Of a stretch of DNA of 64,000 nucleotides, positions 19,444 to 29,666 are shown piece after piece; position 1 is the stretch's first letter, and each line of letters begins with the position of its first letter. A program made the position numbers and the translations under genes. The DNA is from Streptomyces gobiensis (GTDB lineage Bacteria > Actinomycetota > Actinomycetes > Streptomycetales > Streptomycetaceae), in contig NZ_CP086120.1 of the NCBI RefSeq assembly GCF_021216675.1, positions 4,400,501 through 4,464,500 of the forward strand, in the 5' to 3' direction. The notes under the pieces are model-generated. The model was given only the letters and a program-made list of their open reading frames with translations, made no database searches and was not told the origin of the DNA.

Positions 19444-21138
19444 ATGGCAGCCCGAGTCCAGCGTCTGTCCCGCTCCATGCTGAAGACGCTGCGCGACGAC
19501 CCGGCCGACGCCGAGACCCTGAGCCATAAGCTGCTCGTCCGCGCGGGCTATGTCCGCCGCACCGCGGCCGGCGTCTGGACCTGGCTGCCGCTGGGCAAGC
19601 AGGTCCTGGAGAACGTCTCACGGATCGTCCGCGAGGAGATGGACGCGATCGGCGCCCAGGAGGTCCTCCTCCCCGCCCTCCTGCCCAGAGAGCCCTATGA
19701 CGCCTCGGGCCGCTACGAGGAGTACGGCGACCTGCTGTTCCGTCTCAAGGACCGCAAGGGTGCGGACTACCTCCTGGGCCCCACCCATGAAGAGATCTTC
19801 ACCCAGGTCGTCAAGGACCAGTGCACGTCCTACAAGGACCTGCCGGTGATCCTTTACCAGATCCAGACCAAGTACCGGGACGAGGCCCGCCCGCGCTCGG
19901 GCATTCTGCGCGGCCGCGAGTTCCAGATGAAGGACTCCTACTCCTTCGACGTTTCCGATGAGGCCCTGGCTGAGTCCTACGCCCTCCACCGCGAGGCCTA
20001 CATCAGGATCTTCTCCCGGCTGGGCCTGGACTACCGCATCGTCTCCGCTGTCTCCGGCGCGATGGGCGGCTCGGCCTCCGAGGAGTTCCTCGCCCCCGCC
20101 GAGGCGGGCGAGGACACCTTCGCCGACTGCCCGGCGTGTGGCTTCGCGGCCAACACAGAGGCCGTCACCACGGCGCTCACGCCAGCCCCGGCCGCCGAGC
20201 ACCCGCCCATCGAGGAACTGGACACCCCCGACACCCCCACGATCGAGACGCTTGCCGAGCACCTCGGTGTTCCGGCATCCGCCACCCTGAAGAACCTCTT
20301 GGTCAAGGTTGACGGCGAGATCACGGCAGTCGGCGTCCCCGGCCACCGGGAAGTCGACCTCGGCAAGCTTGCCGAGCACCTTGCTCCCGCCACGGTCGAA
20401 CTCGTCACCGCTGAGGACTTCACGGACCGTCCCGACCTGGTCCGCGGCTATGTAGGCCCGCAAAACCTGGGCATCCGCTACCTCGCTGACCCCCGGGTCG
20501 CCCCCGGCACCTCCTGGGTCACCGGCGCGAACAAGCCCGACACCCACGCCCGTAACGTCGTCTGCGGCCGCGACTTCGAGGTGGACGACTACCTCGACGT
20601 GGTGGTCGTCGAGCCGGGCGACCCCTGCCCGTCCTGCGGCGCCGGCCTCCGGCTGGACCGGGCCATCGAGATCGGCCACATCTTCCAGCTGGGCCGGAAG
20701 TACGCGGACACCTTTCAGCTCGATGTCCTCGGCCAGAACGGCAAGCCCGTCCGCGTCACCATGGGTTCATACGGCATCGGCGTCTCCCGCGCGGTCGCGG
20801 CGCTGGCCGAGCAGACGGCTGACCAGCAGGGCCTGTGCTGGCCCCGCGGGATCGCCCCGGCCGATGTGCATATCGTCGCCGCCGGCAAGGCCATGCAGAC
20901 CGAGCTGGCGCTCGACCTCGCCGACAAGCTTGGCGCCGCCGGGGTACGTGTCCTGGTGGACGACCGGCCCGGCGTATCACCCGGCGTGAAGTTCACGGAC
21001 GCCGAGCTGATCGGCATTCCGCAGATCCTCATCGTCGGCCGTGGCGCGCCCCAGGGCGTCGTCGAGCTCAAGGACCGCCGCAGCGGCGAACGCGAAGAGC
21101 TGCCCGTCGCCGAAGCCCTGGCCCGCTTCACCGACTGA
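19444..21138 (+). CDS. proS: Prolyl-tRNA synthetase (bacterial type with editing domain)
   Basis: A 564-residue class II synthetase from ATG 19444, with AGGAG 6 nt upstream. Motif 2 lies around [20 protein letters not shown] and motif 3 around GSYGIGVSR. The YbaK-like insertion (about 225-385) between motifs 2 and 3 deacylates Ala-tRNA(Pro). The anticodon-binding domain is C-terminal (about 465-564). The leader between R3 and the start (19392-19443) is short and shows a weak GGACCG/CGGTCC inverted repeat but no T-box. Confidence 0.96.
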   Translation: MAARVQRLSRSMLKTLRDDPADAETLSHKLLVRAGYVRRTAAGVWTWLPLGKQVLENVSRIVREEMDAIGAQEVLLPALLPREPYDASGRYEEYGDLLFRLKDRKGADYLLGPTHEEIFTQVVKDQCTSYKDLPVILYQIQTKYRDEARPRSGILRGREFQMKDSYSFDVSDEALAESYALHREAYIRIFSRLGLDYRIVSAVSGAMGGSASEEFLAPAEAGEDTFADCPACGFAANTEAVTTALTPAPAAEHPPIEELDTPDTPTIETLAEHLGVPASATLKNLLVKVDGEITAVGVPGHREVDLGKLAEHLAPATVELVTAEDFTDRPDLVRGYVGPQNLGIRYLADPRVAPGTSWVTGANKPDTHARNVVCGRDFEVDDYLDVVVVEPGDPCPSCGAGLRLDRAIEIGHIFQLGRKYADTFQLDVLGQNGKPVRVTMGSYGIGVSRAVAALAEQTADQQGLCWPRGIAPADVHIVAAGKAMQTELALDLADKLGAAGVRVLVDDRPGVSPGVKFTDAELIGIPQILIVGRGAPQGVVELKDRRSGEREELPVAEALARFTD

Positions 21139-21698
21139 AGGGCCCTGCTCCGGACTCCGTCCGCCGGTGCTGGCCGAGCGCCACTGCCGCCGGAGGGATT
21201 CCCCTGACCCAACCCCTTCCCGAATCTGGGGGCTCCGCCCCCAGACCCCCCACCCCGTGTTGTGGGCACTCGCAGCCCCGCGAGGGGCGTGGGCCCGCCC
21301 TGCTACGCAACCACCCACCCACACTAGCCACGACGCTCCGGCCCACCCCGCAACGGAGCTTGCGACGCTTGGTGGGCACAACCCCCGGCCACCGGCCCGC
21401 ACCAGGCCAACCCCGGGGCCCGGGGCGAAGCCCCGGTTTCCGGGAAGGGGCGGGCATTGGGGAAACCCACCCCCGCCACCCCGCAGCCGGGGCCGGAGCC
21501 CCGCCACGCGGCGGAGCCGCATATCGGTACAGCCGGGGAAGGGGCGGGATTACGGGGAAGCCCACCCCCGGTACCCCCGTAGCCGGGCGAAGCCCCGCTA
21601 CGCGGCGGAGCCGCATATCGGCACAGTGGGGAACGGTTCCCGCACGCAGAGCCCCCGCGGCGGGGCAGCCGGCGACGTACGGCCGGGCAGCAGACTGC
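21139..21698. repeat. Composite intergenic repeat R4
   Basis: It fills the gap between convergent proS and APH-like genes. It holds a partial copy of the GGACTCCGTCCG block and the CTGGGGGC...GCCCCCAG hairpin (about 21224-21244). The GTGTTGTG...CACAAC unit (21257-21382) has the same additional segment as R3. Two tandem CGGCGGAGCCGC units follow (to about 21640). The last 50 bp before the kinase stop show nothing recognisable. Confidence 0.85.
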
Positions 21699-22592
21699 TC
21701 AGAGCCAGCCGGCGAACTCCAGCAACGCCTCGCCGTCCTCCCGCTCCCCAGCCACCAGATGCCGGACCCCGGACTCAACCGCCCGGTACAGCGTCCACCC
21801 CCGCAGTCGCTCGCGGTCGACGTCGAGCGAGTCGGCCAGCCGCCCGACCCGGCGGCGGGTCGCGGCCGCCGCCCCGGGCGAGGCGACCAGGTCATGCAGT
21901 CGGTCTCGCGCGAGCCGCGCGAGATCGAACGCCGGTTCGCCGACGAGCGGCTCCGGCCCCACCGCCAGCCACCGCGCCCGCGCGGCGTCGGAGGCCAGCA
22001 CCGCCCCCTGCCGGAACTCCCCGTGCAGCAACACACCCTCCGGTGCGTCGGCGACCAACTCGGCCCGTATGCCCAGCGCTTCGTCCACCAGCGGCCCAAC
22101 CTCCGCGGGGGCCGCCGCGAGTACCGTCTCGGCCTCCATGGCGGTGTGCTCGGCCACCGTCTCAAAGGGGTGGCCGGGACCAGGGGGTACCCACAGCCGC
22201 CGTACCACCGAGACCGCTTCCAGCGTCGCCTTCGCCTCCGGCAGCGACCGCAGGGACATCTCCCCGTGCAGCCGCTCCAGCAGCAGCGCACCCGCCTCCG
22301 TATCGGCCCGCAGCAGCTGTACGGCTCCCAGACCGTCCCAGCGCTCCAGCGCCGCCGCCTCCTGGGCGGCCCCCGCAGCGCGCAGCTTCAGTGCGGCCGG
22401 AGTGCCGTCCTGCTGGCGGACCAGCAGCACTATGCTGCCCCGCCCGCCCGGGGTGGCCACTCGCTCGGCTGTCAGCTCCCAGCGCTCCAGCATCCGTTCC
22501 GCCAGCGCCGGCAGCCCAGCGAGCCATGGGTTGTCCGCGCCGAGGGCGCGTACCAGCCGCTGCGGTGGTTCGAGATGCAGAGCGGAGGCCAT
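21699..22592 (-). CDS. APH(6)/hydroxyurea-type aminoglycoside phosphotransferase-like protein
   Basis: A 297-residue kinase-like protein. The catalytic loop is VLLHGEFRQGAVL, close to the HGD motif of aminoglycoside phosphotransferases but with Glu in the Asp position of H-G-D. It is followed by the metal-binding-like GEPAFDLARLARD. The best match is the APH_6_hur family (streptomycin 6-kinase and hydroxyurea kinase). The HGE variant could alter activity, so resistance should not be assumed. The ATG at 22592 follows the upstream DUF4439 gene by 17 bp; an upstream GTG at 22676 would overlap that gene. The three minus-strand genes form a likely operon. Confidence 0.75.
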   Translation of the reverse strand: MASALHLEPPQRLVRALGADNPWLAGLPALAERMLERWELTAERVATPGGRGSIVLLVRQQDGTPAALKLRAAGAAQEAAALERWDGLGAVQLLRADTEAGALLLERLHGEMSLRSLPEAKATLEAVSVVRRLWVPPGPGHPFETVAEHTAMEAETVLAAAPAEVGPLVDEALGIRAELVADAPEGVLLHGEFRQGAVLASDAARARWLAVGPEPLVGEPAFDLARLARDRLHDLVASPGAAAATRRRVGRLADSLDVDRERLRGWTLYRAVESGVRHLVAGEREDGEALLEFAGWL

Positions 22593-22609
22593 TCCTGAGC
22601 ATTGCCCTT

Positions 22610-23056
22610 CTATCGCTTCTGTGGGGTCTCGGCGTGTTCGGCGAGCCCAGGGAAGGCTACGCCGCTGCCCCGCCACCGCGCCGACCGGACCGCCGCTTCC
22701 CGCAGCGCGTCCGCCGCCTCCCGCCGCCGGGCGCCTTCCCCGGCCCGTACGAGGTCGGCGTACACACCCGCGACCCGGTCCTCCAGCTCTGCCGCCAGCC
22801 GGATCGCCGCGTCGCCGTCCGGGACGGTGAAGGGCAGCGCGTAGGCGGCTTGCGCGGGCTCGGGCTCGCCGTTCAGATCCCGTACCGTGCGCGCCAGCGC
22901 ATCCCGTCGGGCACGGTGCGCGTCGTACGCCTCCCGTGCCTCCTTTCGCAGTTCCGTGCCGATCCGGCCGCCGACGATCCCATAGCCGTAAACCGCCGCG
23001 TGCTCCGCCGCCAGCGCGGCCTGCACCGCGGCCAGGGCGGCGTCCCGGTCTGACAT
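22610..23056 (-). CDS. DUF4439 ferritin-like protein
   Basis: A 148-residue, Ala-rich helical protein beginning MSDRDAALAAVQAALAAEHA. The start has AAGGA 8 nt upstream. The pattern of helices with EHAAVYGYG and ELEDRVAGVYADL suits the ferritin-like DUF4439 family common in actinobacteria, whose function is unknown. It starts one base after the stop of the lipoprotein gene (TGATATG), so the two are tightly coupled. Confidence 0.8.
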   Translation of the reverse strand: MSDRDAALAAVQAALAAEHAAVYGYGIVGGRIGTELRKEAREAYDAHRARRDALARTVRDLNGEPEPAQAAYALPFTVPDGDAAIRLAAELEDRVAGVYADLVRAGEGARRREAADALREAAVRSARWRGSGVAFPGLAEHAETPQKR

Positions 23057-23057
23057 A

Positions 23058-23552
23058 TCAAGCATCCTTAGTGAGCAGGTACGCGTGCGCCGCACCGGCG
23101 GCCGCCACGGAGGCCAGCAGCCGGGCGAGCTCGGGCGGTGCGCTGTCGAGTGCCTTCGTACGGGCCGCTGCCACCCGCCGCTCCGTGTCGGCCAGCGCGG
23201 CCAGTGCGCTCTGCGCGTCCTGGGCTGCCTCAGGGGCCCCGGTGGTGGGTTCGTCCTTGGGCAACCGCCCGCCGAATGCGGTGAGATGCCTGGCCACGCT
23301 CGCCCGCAGCGGCGCCAGCTGGTCCGCGAGCGCGGGGTGCGCTTTCGCCGTCGCGTCGTAGTGCCCGAGCAGCGCCGCACTCTGCCGGGCGGCTTGCCGC
23401 CGCACTCGATTCGCTTCCGAAGCCCGTTCGGCCCGTCTCTGACTCTCGGCGTTGTCATCGCCCGAACACCCGGTCAGCAGTACGGCGGCTCCTGCCGCAC
23501 CCGCGGCCAGCAGGCTCCGTCTGCGCGGATTGAGTGGCACGTGACACTCCAC
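23058..23552 (-). CDS. Small Tat-type lipoprotein
   Basis: A 164-residue protein with an N-terminal RRRSLLAAGAAGA stretch followed by lipobox LLTGC. It is therefore probably exported, perhaps through Tat, and lipid-anchored. The mature part is helical and Ala-rich, with no recognised enzymatic motif. It is the first gene of a minus-strand set with the DUF4439 protein, an arrangement conserved beside actinobacterial rimP; the two may work together at the membrane. Confidence 0.75.
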   Translation of the reverse strand: MECHVPLNPRRRSLLAAGAAGAAVLLTGCSGDDNAESQRRAERASEANRVRRQAARQSAALLGHYDATAKAHPALADQLAPLRASVARHLTAFGGRLPKDEPTTGAPEAAQDAQSALAALADTERRVAAARTKALDSAPPELARLLASVAAAGAAHAYLLTKDA

Positions 23553-23769
23553 TGGAGGAAGATCGGCAGGTGGGAGCGGCGCCGAAACAGGTGATCACCG
23601 CCTCGTGAGGGTACCTGGGCGTTGCGGAGGTGCATGCTCCGCTCCCCCGACGCGCCCGCGAGCGCACTCGTGCGGCGGTCCCGGTCAGTGGAGCCCGCCG
23701 CAGGCGCTAGGCTTTGTGCGACACGCCCCGAGAACAGACAACAGCACACGCGGCCGAGGAGTCACCCGG

Positions 23770-24267
23770 ATGAGCACCACCCAGAACGAGAGGCTGCGCG
23801 GACTGCTGGAACCATTCGTGACCGAGCGGGAGCTGGATCTCGAAGAGCTCACCGTGACTCCCGCCGGGAAGCGGCGCGTGCTGCGGGTGGTCGTGGACTC
23901 CGACGAGGGCGTACATCTGGACGCCTGTGCCGAGTTGAGCCGGGCGGTCTCCGAGGTGCTGGACGAGAGCGACGTCATGGGCGGCGCCCCCTATGTGCTG
24001 GAAGTGACCTCGCCGGGCGCCGACCGTCCGCTGACTGAGCCGCGGCACTATCGCCGCGCCGTCGGCCGGCTGGTCAAGGCGCAGCTGCGTCAGGGCGACG
24101 AGCTGACCGCCCGTATCACCGCTATGGACGAAGACGGCCTCGATCTTGAGGTGCCGGGGGTGAAGGGGCGTAAGCCCACTCAGCGGCGGGTGGAATTCTC
24201 CGAGATCGCCAAGGCGCGGGTCGAGATCGAATTCAGCCGCAAGAACAAGAATGAAGAGGAGGCGTAG
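23770..24267 (+). CDS. rimP: Ribosome maturation factor RimP
   Basis: A 165-residue protein from ATG 23770, with GAGGAG 8 nt upstream. RimP binds and helps assemble the 30S subunit. Typical features are [37 protein letters not shown], and a C-terminal Sm-like domain ending in a lysine/glutamate-rich tail. It heads the nusA-infB operon and is 2 bp from nusA. Confidence 0.95.
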   Translation: MSTTQNERLRGLLEPFVTERELDLEELTVTPAGKRRVLRVVVDSDEGVHLDACAELSRAVSEVLDESDVMGGAPYVLEVTSPGADRPLTEPRHYRRAVGRLVKAQLRQGDELTARITAMDEDGLDLEVPGVKGRKPTQRRVEFSEIAKARVEIEFSRKNKNEEEA

Positions 24268-24269
24268 CC

Positions 24270-25274
24270 GTGGACATCGACATGAGTGCCCTGCGGGGAC
24301 TGGTCCGGGAGAAAGAGATCTCCTTCGATCTGCTGGTCCGGGCGATCGAGTCGGCACTCCTCATCGCGTACCACCGCACCGAGGGAAGCAGGAAGCACGC
24401 CCGGGTCGAGCTGAACCGGGACACCGGTCATGTCACGGTGTGGGCCAAGGAGGACGCCGCCGATCTTGAGGAGGGCCAGGAGCCCCGCGAGTTCGACGAC
24501 ACCCCCACCGGTTTCGGCCGGATCGCGGCGAGCACCGCCAAGCAGGTCATCCTGCAGCGGCTGCGGGACGCCGAGGAGGAGATGACCTTCGGCGAGTACG
24601 CGGGCCGTGAGGGCGATGTCGTCACCGGTGTGGTGCAGCAGGGCAAGGACCCCAAGAGCGTGCTGGTGGACATCGGCAAGCTGGAGGCGATCCTGCCCCC
24701 GCAGGAGCAGGTCCCGGGCGAGGACTACTCGCACGGCACCCGGCTGCGGACGTACGTCGTACGGGTGGCAAAGGGAGTACGGGGCCCCTCCGTCACCCTG
24801 TCCCGGACCCACCCCAATCTGGTGAAAAAGCTCTTCGCGCTGGAGGTCCCGGAAATCGCGGACGGCTCGGTCGAGATCGCGGCGATCGCCCGGGAGGCCG
24901 GGCACCGCACGAAGATCGCGGTCCGCTCCACCCGCCCCGGGCTGAACGCCAAGGGGGCCTGCATCGGCCCGATGGGCGGCCGGGTACGTAACGTCATGGC
25001 CGAGCTGCACGGCGAGAAGATCGACATCGTGGACTGGTCGGACGACCCGGCCGAGTTGGTGGCGAACGCCCTGTCCCCGGCCCGGGTGAGCAAGGTCGAG
25101 ATCGTGGACCTGGCGGCCCGCTCCGCGCGGGTCACTGTCCCCGACTACCAGCTGTCACTGGCCATCGGCAAGGAGGGCCAGAACGCCCGGCTCGCGGCAC
25201 GGCTGACCGGCTGGCGGATCGACATCCGCCCGGACAACGAACCAAACGCCGAGCCCGACCCCGAGCAGACCTGA
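24270..25274 (+). CDS. nusA: Transcription termination/antitermination factor NusA
   Basis: A 334-residue protein from GTG 24270. It has an N-terminal RNA-polymerase-binding domain (1-110), an S1 domain (about 115-185, [22 protein letters not shown]), and two KH domains (about 200-325, with [20 protein letters not shown] and [20 protein letters not shown]). It lacks the C-terminal acidic repeats of the E. coli protein, as usual in actinobacteria. It is coupled to rimP. Repeat R5 separates it from ylxR. Confidence 0.95.
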   Translation: MDIDMSALRGLVREKEISFDLLVRAIESALLIAYHRTEGSRKHARVELNRDTGHVTVWAKEDAADLEEGQEPREFDDTPTGFGRIAASTAKQVILQRLRDAEEEMTFGEYAGREGDVVTGVVQQGKDPKSVLVDIGKLEAILPPQEQVPGEDYSHGTRLRTYVVRVAKGVRGPSVTLSRTHPNLVKKLFALEVPEIADGSVEIAAIAREAGHRTKIAVRSTRPGLNAKGACIGPMGGRVRNVMAELHGEKIDIVDWSDDPAELVANALSPARVSKVEIVDLAARSARVTVPDYQLSLAIGKEGQNARLAARLTGWRIDIRPDNEPNAEPDPEQT

Positions 25275-25639
25275 TCCCGGGGTTCGCCCCAGACCCAGGC
25301 TCCGCGCGTCCTTCGCGGCGTCATGCCCCCCTCGGTGGGGTCCCCCTAACCCGGCCCCTTCCCGAAACTGGGGGCTGCCGCCCCCAGACCCCCACAGTGT
25401 TGTGGGCACTCGGGCCGCCCGAGGGGCGGCACGGGTGGGCACAACACCGGCCACCGGCCCGCACCGGGCCACCCCCGGGGCCCCGGGGCGAAGCCCCGGT
25501 TCCGGGAAGGGGCGGGGTTGGGGAAAGACCCCCCTTCCCGGAACCGGGGCCCCCGGCCCCGGGAATCACCGTCCGTATTCGTAATCGTGCCCTTACCCCC
25601 CGAAGGGGTTCGGCTGGCGCGGGGAGGTAGACTTAACCA
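25275..25639. repeat. Composite intergenic repeat R5 inside the nusA-infB operon
   Basis: Behind nusA lie the ACTGGGGGC...GCCCCCAG hairpin (about 25367-25387) and the GTGTTGTG...CACAACAC unit (25397-25447). The GGGGCGAAGCCCC hairpin block (about 25484-25530) follows, and then a GGGGCCCCCGGCCCC stretch. It interrupts an otherwise conserved operon and could form several stable hairpins in the transcript. The last 70 bp before ylxR show only a GGGAGG. Confidence 0.8.
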
Positions 25640-25927
25640 GTGTCTGGCCGGACGCATGCCCGAGCCTGCCCTGAGCGCACCTGTGTGGGCTGCCGGGAGC
25701 GGTCGGCCAAGGCCGATCTGCTGCGTGTGGTGTTGATCGATGGCGAATGCGTCCCCGATCTTCGCGGTACGCTGCCCGGCCGGGGTGCGTACGTGCACCC
25801 CAGTCCAGCCTGTCTCGATCTGGCGGTCCGCCGTCGGGCGTTTCCGAGGGCCTTCCGGAATAAGGGAGGCCGGGGATCGCTTGACACAGGAGAGCTCCGC
25901 CGGTGTGTGGAGCAGGCAACCCCGTAA
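25640..25927 (+). CDS. ylxR: YlxR (DUF448) RNA-binding protein
   Basis: A 95-residue protein from GTG 25640. The family signature ERTCVGCRERSAKADLLRVV and GRGAYVHPSPACLDLA are present. It is a small RNA-binding/nucleoid-associated protein coded between nusA and infB in many bacteria. The GGGAGG ribosome site is about 13 nt upstream, rather distant. Confidence 0.92.
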   Translation: MSGRTHARACPERTCVGCRERSAKADLLRVVLIDGECVPDLRGTLPGRGAYVHPSPACLDLAVRRRAFPRAFRNKGGRGSLDTGELRRCVEQATP

Positions 25928-26086
25928 GACGTAAGACGACCGCACGGAACCCCGTGCGGAGAGGTACCTCGCGAGTCGGAAGTAGGTCGAGATTGCGATG
26001 AGCACTCGATGAGTACGCGATGAGTACGCCCATGCATAAGTAGCGAAGGTCCGGCGGAGACCAACCCCGGACCGTAAAGGAGCGAA

Positions 26087-29000
26087 GTGGCTAAGGTCCG
26101 GGTATACGAGCTCGCCAAGGAGCTTGGAGTGGAAAGCAAGGTCGTCATGGCCAAGCTCCAAGAACTGGGTGAATTCGTCCGTTCGGCGTCCTCGACGATC
26201 GAGGCGCCGGTTGTTCGTAAGCTGACTGACGCGTTTGACGCGGGCGGTGGCGCCAACGGTGGTGCCAAGAAGTCCGCAGCAAAGCCGGCGGCGCCGCGTA
26301 AGGCCGCCGCCCCCAAGCCGGGTGCCCCGAAGCCGGGCGGACCCCGCCCCGAGGCCGCGAAGCCCGGAGCCCCCAAGCCCGCTGCGGCGGCCCCCAAGCC
26401 GGCTGCCGAGACCCCCAAGCCGGCTCCCGAAACTCCCAAGTCCGGCGCTCCCACCCCGGGTCCGCGCCCCGCTCCCGGTCCGAAGGCTCCGCCCGCCAAG
26501 CCCGCTGCCAAGCCGGGCCCGGCGAAGCCGGAGTTCACCGCGCCGCCGGCCGGCCCTGCCGCGCCGAAGCCCGGCGCCAGGCCCGGTGCCAAGCCGGGCG
26601 GCCCGAAGCCGGGCGCCGGCGACCAGCGCGGTGGCCGTGGTCAGGGTGCCCCCAAGCCGGGTGGCGCTCGTCCGACAGGGCCGCGTCCGGGTAACAACCC
26701 CTTCACCTCTGGTGGCTCCACCGGTATGGCGCGCCCGCAGGCGCCCCGTCCGGGCGGCGCTTCGCGTCCTGGTGGCCCGGGCGGCCCCGGTGCCCCGGGT
26801 GGCCAGCGGCCTGGTCCGGGTGGACCCGGCGGCCGGGGCGAAAGCGGTCCCCGTCCCCAGGCCCCCGGTGGCGGTCGCGCCACTCCGGGCAACATGCCGC
26901 GTCCGCAGGCCGGCGCCGGTCAGGGCGGTCCGCGCCCCGGCGGCGGTGGCGGCGGCGGTAACCGTCCGAACCCGGGCATGATGCCGCAGCGTCCGGCTGC
27001 CGGTCCGCGTCCGGGCCCCGGCCGTGGCGGTCCCGGCGGCGGTGGCCGTCCGGGTGGCGCCGGTCGTCCCGGTGGCGGCGGCGGTGGCGGCGGCTTCGCC
27101 GGCCGTGGTCGTCCTGGTGGCGGCGGCGGTGGCGGCGGCTTCGCCGGTCGTCCCGGTGGCGGTGGCCCCGGTGGCGGCTTCGGCGGTCGTCCCGGCTTCG
27201 CCGGTCGTCCGGGCGGTCCCGGTGGCCGTGGCGGTACGCAGGGCGCGTTCGGCCGCCCCGGTGGTCCGGCGCGTCGTGGCCGTAAGTCGAAGCGGCAGCG
27301 CCGTCAGGAGTACGAGGCCATGCAGGCCCCGTCCATCGGCGGTGTGATGCTGCCTCGCGGCAAGGGCGAGACCGTCCGGCTGTCGCGCGGTGCGTCCCTC
27401 ACCGACTTCGCGGAGAAGATCAACGCCAACCCGGCGTCGCTGGTCCAGGTCATGTTCAACCTGGGCGAGATGGTCACCGCGACCCAGTCGGTCTCCGATG
27501 AGACGCTGAACCTCCTCGGCGAGGAGATGAACTACGTCGTCCAGATCGTCAGCCCGGAGGAGGAGGACCGCGAGCTGCTCGAGTCCTTCGACATCGAGTT
27601 CGGCGAGGACGAGGGCGGCGAGGAAGCGCTCATGGCGCGTCCGCCGGTGGTGACCGTCATGGGTCACGTCGACCACGGTAAGACCCGTCTGCTGGACGCG
27701 ATCCGCAAGACCAACGTCATTGACGACGAGGCCGGCGGCATCACCCAGCACATCGGTGCCTACCAGGCCGCGACCGAGGTCAACGGCGAAGAGCGCAAGA
27801 TCACCTTCATTGACACCCCTGGTCACGAGGCGTTCACCGCCATGCGTGCCCGTGGTGCCAAGTCGACCGACATCGCGATCCTCGTGGTGGCGGCCAACGA
27901 CGGTGTGATGCCGCAGACGATCGAGGCGCTGAACCACGCCAAGGCGGCCGAGGTGCCGATCGTGGTCGCGGTCAACAAGATCGACGTCGAAGGCGCGGAC
28001 CCGACCAAGGTGCGCGGTCAGCTGACCGAGTACGGCCTGATCGCCGAGGAGTACGGCGGCGAGACCATGTTCGTCGACATCTCCGCCAAGCAGGGTCTGC
28101 ACATCGAGAACCTCCTGGAGGCCGTCGTCCTCACCGCGGACGCCGCTCTCGACCTCCGTGCCAACCCGGAGCAGCCCGCTCAGGGTCTCGCCATCGAGGC
28201 CCACCTCGACCGCGGCCGCGGCGCCGTGGCCACGGTGCTGGTCCAGCGCGGCACCCTGCGGGTCGGTGACACGGTGGTGGTCGGCGACGCGTACGGCAGG
28301 GTCCGCGCGATGCTCGACGACAAGGGCAACAACATCGAGCAGGCCGGTCCCTCGACCCCGGCCCTGGTGCTGGGTCTGACCAATGTCCCGGGCGCGGGCG
28401 ACAACTTCCTGGTGGTCGACGAGGACCGTACGGCCCGTCAGATCGCCGAGAAGCGTGCCGCTCGTGAGCGCAACGCCGCATTCGCCAAGCGCACCCGCCG
28501 GGTCTCCCTGGAGGACCTGGACAAGGTGCTCAAGGCAGGCCAGGTCCAGCAGCTCAACCTCATCATCAAGGGCGACGCGTCCGGTTCGGTGGAGGCCCTC
28601 GAGTCCTCCCTGCTCCAGCTCGACGTCGGCGAAGAGGTCGACCTGCGCGTCCTGCACCGTGGTGTGGGTGCGGTCACCGAGACCGACATCGACCTGGCGA
28701 CCGGTTCCGACGCCATCGTCATCGGCTTCAACGTCCGCGCCGAAGGCCGCGCGACGCAGCTGGCCGAGCGCGAGGGCGTGGACGTCCGCTACTACTCGAT
28801 CATCTACCAGGTGATCGAGGAGATCGAGGCGGCCCTCAAGGGCATGCTCAAGCCGGAATACGAAGAGGTCGAGCTCGGCACGGCGGAGATCCGCGAGGTC
28901 TTCCGCTCCTCCAAGCTCGGCAACATCGCGGGTGTCCTCATCCGCTCCGGCGAGGTCAAGCGGAACACCAAGGCCCGTCTCATCCGGGACGGCAAGGTGG

Positions 29001-29161
29001 TCGCGGAGAACCTCAACATCGAGGGTCTGCGCCGGTTCAAGGACGACGTCACCGAGATTCGCGAAGGCTTCGAGGGCGGTATCAACCTCGGCAGCTACAA
29101 CGACATCAAGGTCGACGACGTCATCGCCACTTACGAGATGCGGGAGAAGCCGCGCGGCTGA
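26087..29161 (+). CDS. infB: Translation initiation factor IF-2
   Basis: A 1024-residue GTPase that brings initiator tRNA to the 30S subunit. Start GTG 26087 follows AAAGGAG. An N-terminal IF2_N domain (1-50) is followed by a Pro/Ala- then Gly/Arg-rich linker (about 60-400) typical of Streptomyces, and a second IF2_N-like region (about 415-490). The GTPase has G1 GHVDHGKT (526-533), G3 DTPGHE and G4 NKID, followed by domains II-IV. The linker is low complexity; a long minus-strand open frame opposite is a compositional artefact. Confidence 0.97.
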   Translation: MAKVRVYELAKELGVESKVVMAKLQELGEFVRSASSTIEAPVVRKLTDAFDAGGGANGGAKKSAAKPAAPRKAAAPKPGAPKPGGPRPEAAKPGAPKPAAAAPKPAAETPKPAPETPKSGAPTPGPRPAPGPKAPPAKPAAKPGPAKPEFTAPPAGPAAPKPGARPGAKPGGPKPGAGDQRGGRGQGAPKPGGARPTGPRPGNNPFTSGGSTGMARPQAPRPGGASRPGGPGGPGAPGGQRPGPGGPGGRGESGPRPQAPGGGRATPGNMPRPQAGAGQGGPRPGGGGGGGNRPNPGMMPQRPAAGPRPGPGRGGPGGGGRPGGAGRPGGGGGGGGFAGRGRPGGGGGGGGFAGRPGGGGPGGGFGGRPGFAGRPGGPGGRGGTQGAFGRPGGPARRGRKSKRQRRQEYEAMQAPSIGGVMLPRGKGETVRLSRGASLTDFAEKINANPASLVQVMFNLGEMVTATQSVSDETLNLLGEEMNYVVQIVSPEEEDRELLESFDIEFGEDEGGEEALMARPPVVTVMGHVDHGKTRLLDAIRKTNVIDDEAGGITQHIGAYQAATEVNGEERKITFIDTPGHEAFTAMRARGAKSTDIAILVVAANDGVMPQTIEALNHAKAAEVPIVVAVNKIDVEGADPTKVRGQLTEYGLIAEEYGGETMFVDISAKQGLHIENLLEAVVLTADAALDLRANPEQPAQGLAIEAHLDRGRGAVATVLVQRGTLRVGDTVVVGDAYGRVRAMLDDKGNNIEQAGPSTPALVLGLTNVPGAGDNFLVVDEDRTARQIAEKRAARERNAAFAKRTRRVSLEDLDKVLKAGQVQQLNLIIKGDASGSVEALESSLLQLDVGEEVDLRVLHRGVGAVTETDIDLATGSDAIVIGFNVRAEGRATQLAEREGVDVRYYSIIYQVIEEIEAALKGMLKPEYEEVELGTAEIREVFRSSKLGNIAGVLIRSGEVKRNTKARLIRDGKVVAENLNIEGLRRFKDDVTEIREGFEGGINLGSYNDIKVDDVIATYEMREKPRG

Positions 29162-29185
29162 TCCTGCCGATCGCACCGATCCGGC

Positions 29186-29229
29186 CCGGGGCCGGCCGGC
29201 TGAGCACCCGCTCCGCCGGCCGGCCCCGG
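29186..29229 (+). terminator. Hairpin after infB
   Basis: A perfect 15-bp stem (29186-29200 with 29215-29229, GGGGCCGGCCGGC core) with a 14-nt loop, 24 nt past the infB stop. Very stable, with no U tract. It suggests partial termination before the DUF503-rbfA-truB part. Confidence 0.7.
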
Positions 29230-29231
29230 TC

Positions 29232-29267
29232 GGTATCGACGTCGGTACTGACGTCGGTATTTACGTC
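29232..29267 (+). repeat. Three 12-bp iterons upstream of DUF503
   Basis: GGTATCGACGTC, GGTACTGACGTC and GGTATTTACGTC lie in tandem with no gap (29232-29243, 29244-29255, 29256-29267). GGTA and ACGTC are invariant and the middle is variable, which suits a protein-binding array better than random sequence. Confidence 0.6.
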
Positions 29268-29294
29268 GATCAAGCCAGGTCGATACGTGTACCG

Positions 29295-29312
29295 TTCTTG
29301 TGTTCACAAGAA
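29295..29312. promoter_or_regulatory. Perfect palindromic operator candidate upstream of DUF503
   Basis: TTCTTGTGTTCACAAGAA has 8-bp perfect arms around TT and lies 40 bp before the DUF503 start. It is AT-richer than its surroundings. It does not match the actinobacterial LexA box (GAAC-N4-GTTC). The form suits a dimeric regulator of the TetR or GntR class, but the protein is unknown. Confidence 0.6.
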
Positions 29313-29351
29313 ACCAGACAAGGCCTCCCGGGTCGGCTTGACCCGCACCGT

Positions 29352-29648
29352 ATGTATGTAGGGACGCTGTCCTTTGATCTGCTGCTCGGCGATGTGCGCT
29401 CGCTGAAGCAGAAGCGCTCCGTCGTCCGCCCGATCATCGCCGAGCTCCAGCGCAAGTGCGCGGTGAGCGTGGCGGAGGTCGGCGAGCAGGACCTGTACCG
29501 CCGGGCCGTCATCGGGCTCGCGGTCGTATCGGGGAACGCCGCGCACGCGACCGAGGTACTGGACCGCTGCGAGCGGCTGGTGGCCGGACGCCCAGAAGTG
29601 GAGCTGCTGTCCGCGCGACGGCGATTCCACACCGAAGAAGATGACTGA
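29352..29648 (+). CDS. DUF503 (YlxP-like) protein
   Basis: A 98-residue protein beginning MYVGTLSFDLLLGDVRSLKQKRSVVRPI, the DUF503/YlxP signature. The family has a ferredoxin-like fold, and its gene normally lies between infB and rbfA; a role in translation or ribosome assembly is inferred from position. The ATG at 29352 was chosen from family similarity; the ribosome site is weak. Confidence 0.9.
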   Translation: MYVGTLSFDLLLGDVRSLKQKRSVVRPIIAELQRKCAVSVAEVGEQDLYRRAVIGLAVVSGNAAHATEVLDRCERLVAGRPEVELLSARRRFHTEEDD

Positions 29649-29666
29649 TACAGAGAGAGTGAGCAC

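Noticed and set aside
23605-23769. N-terminal extension of RimP
   Set aside because: Upstream residues are not RimP-like; ATG 23770 has GAGGAG and matches the family.
25346-29176. A 1276-codon open frame on the minus strand opposite infB
   Set aside because: It is the antisense of the IF-2 gene and its Gly/Pro linker; the Thr/Ala/Arg low-complexity translation has no family features and arises from GC-biased third positions.
29294-29312. LexA/SOS box at the DUF503 palindrome
   Set aside because: The actinobacterial box needs GAAC-N4-GTTC; here the half-sites are TTCTTGTG/CACAAGAA.
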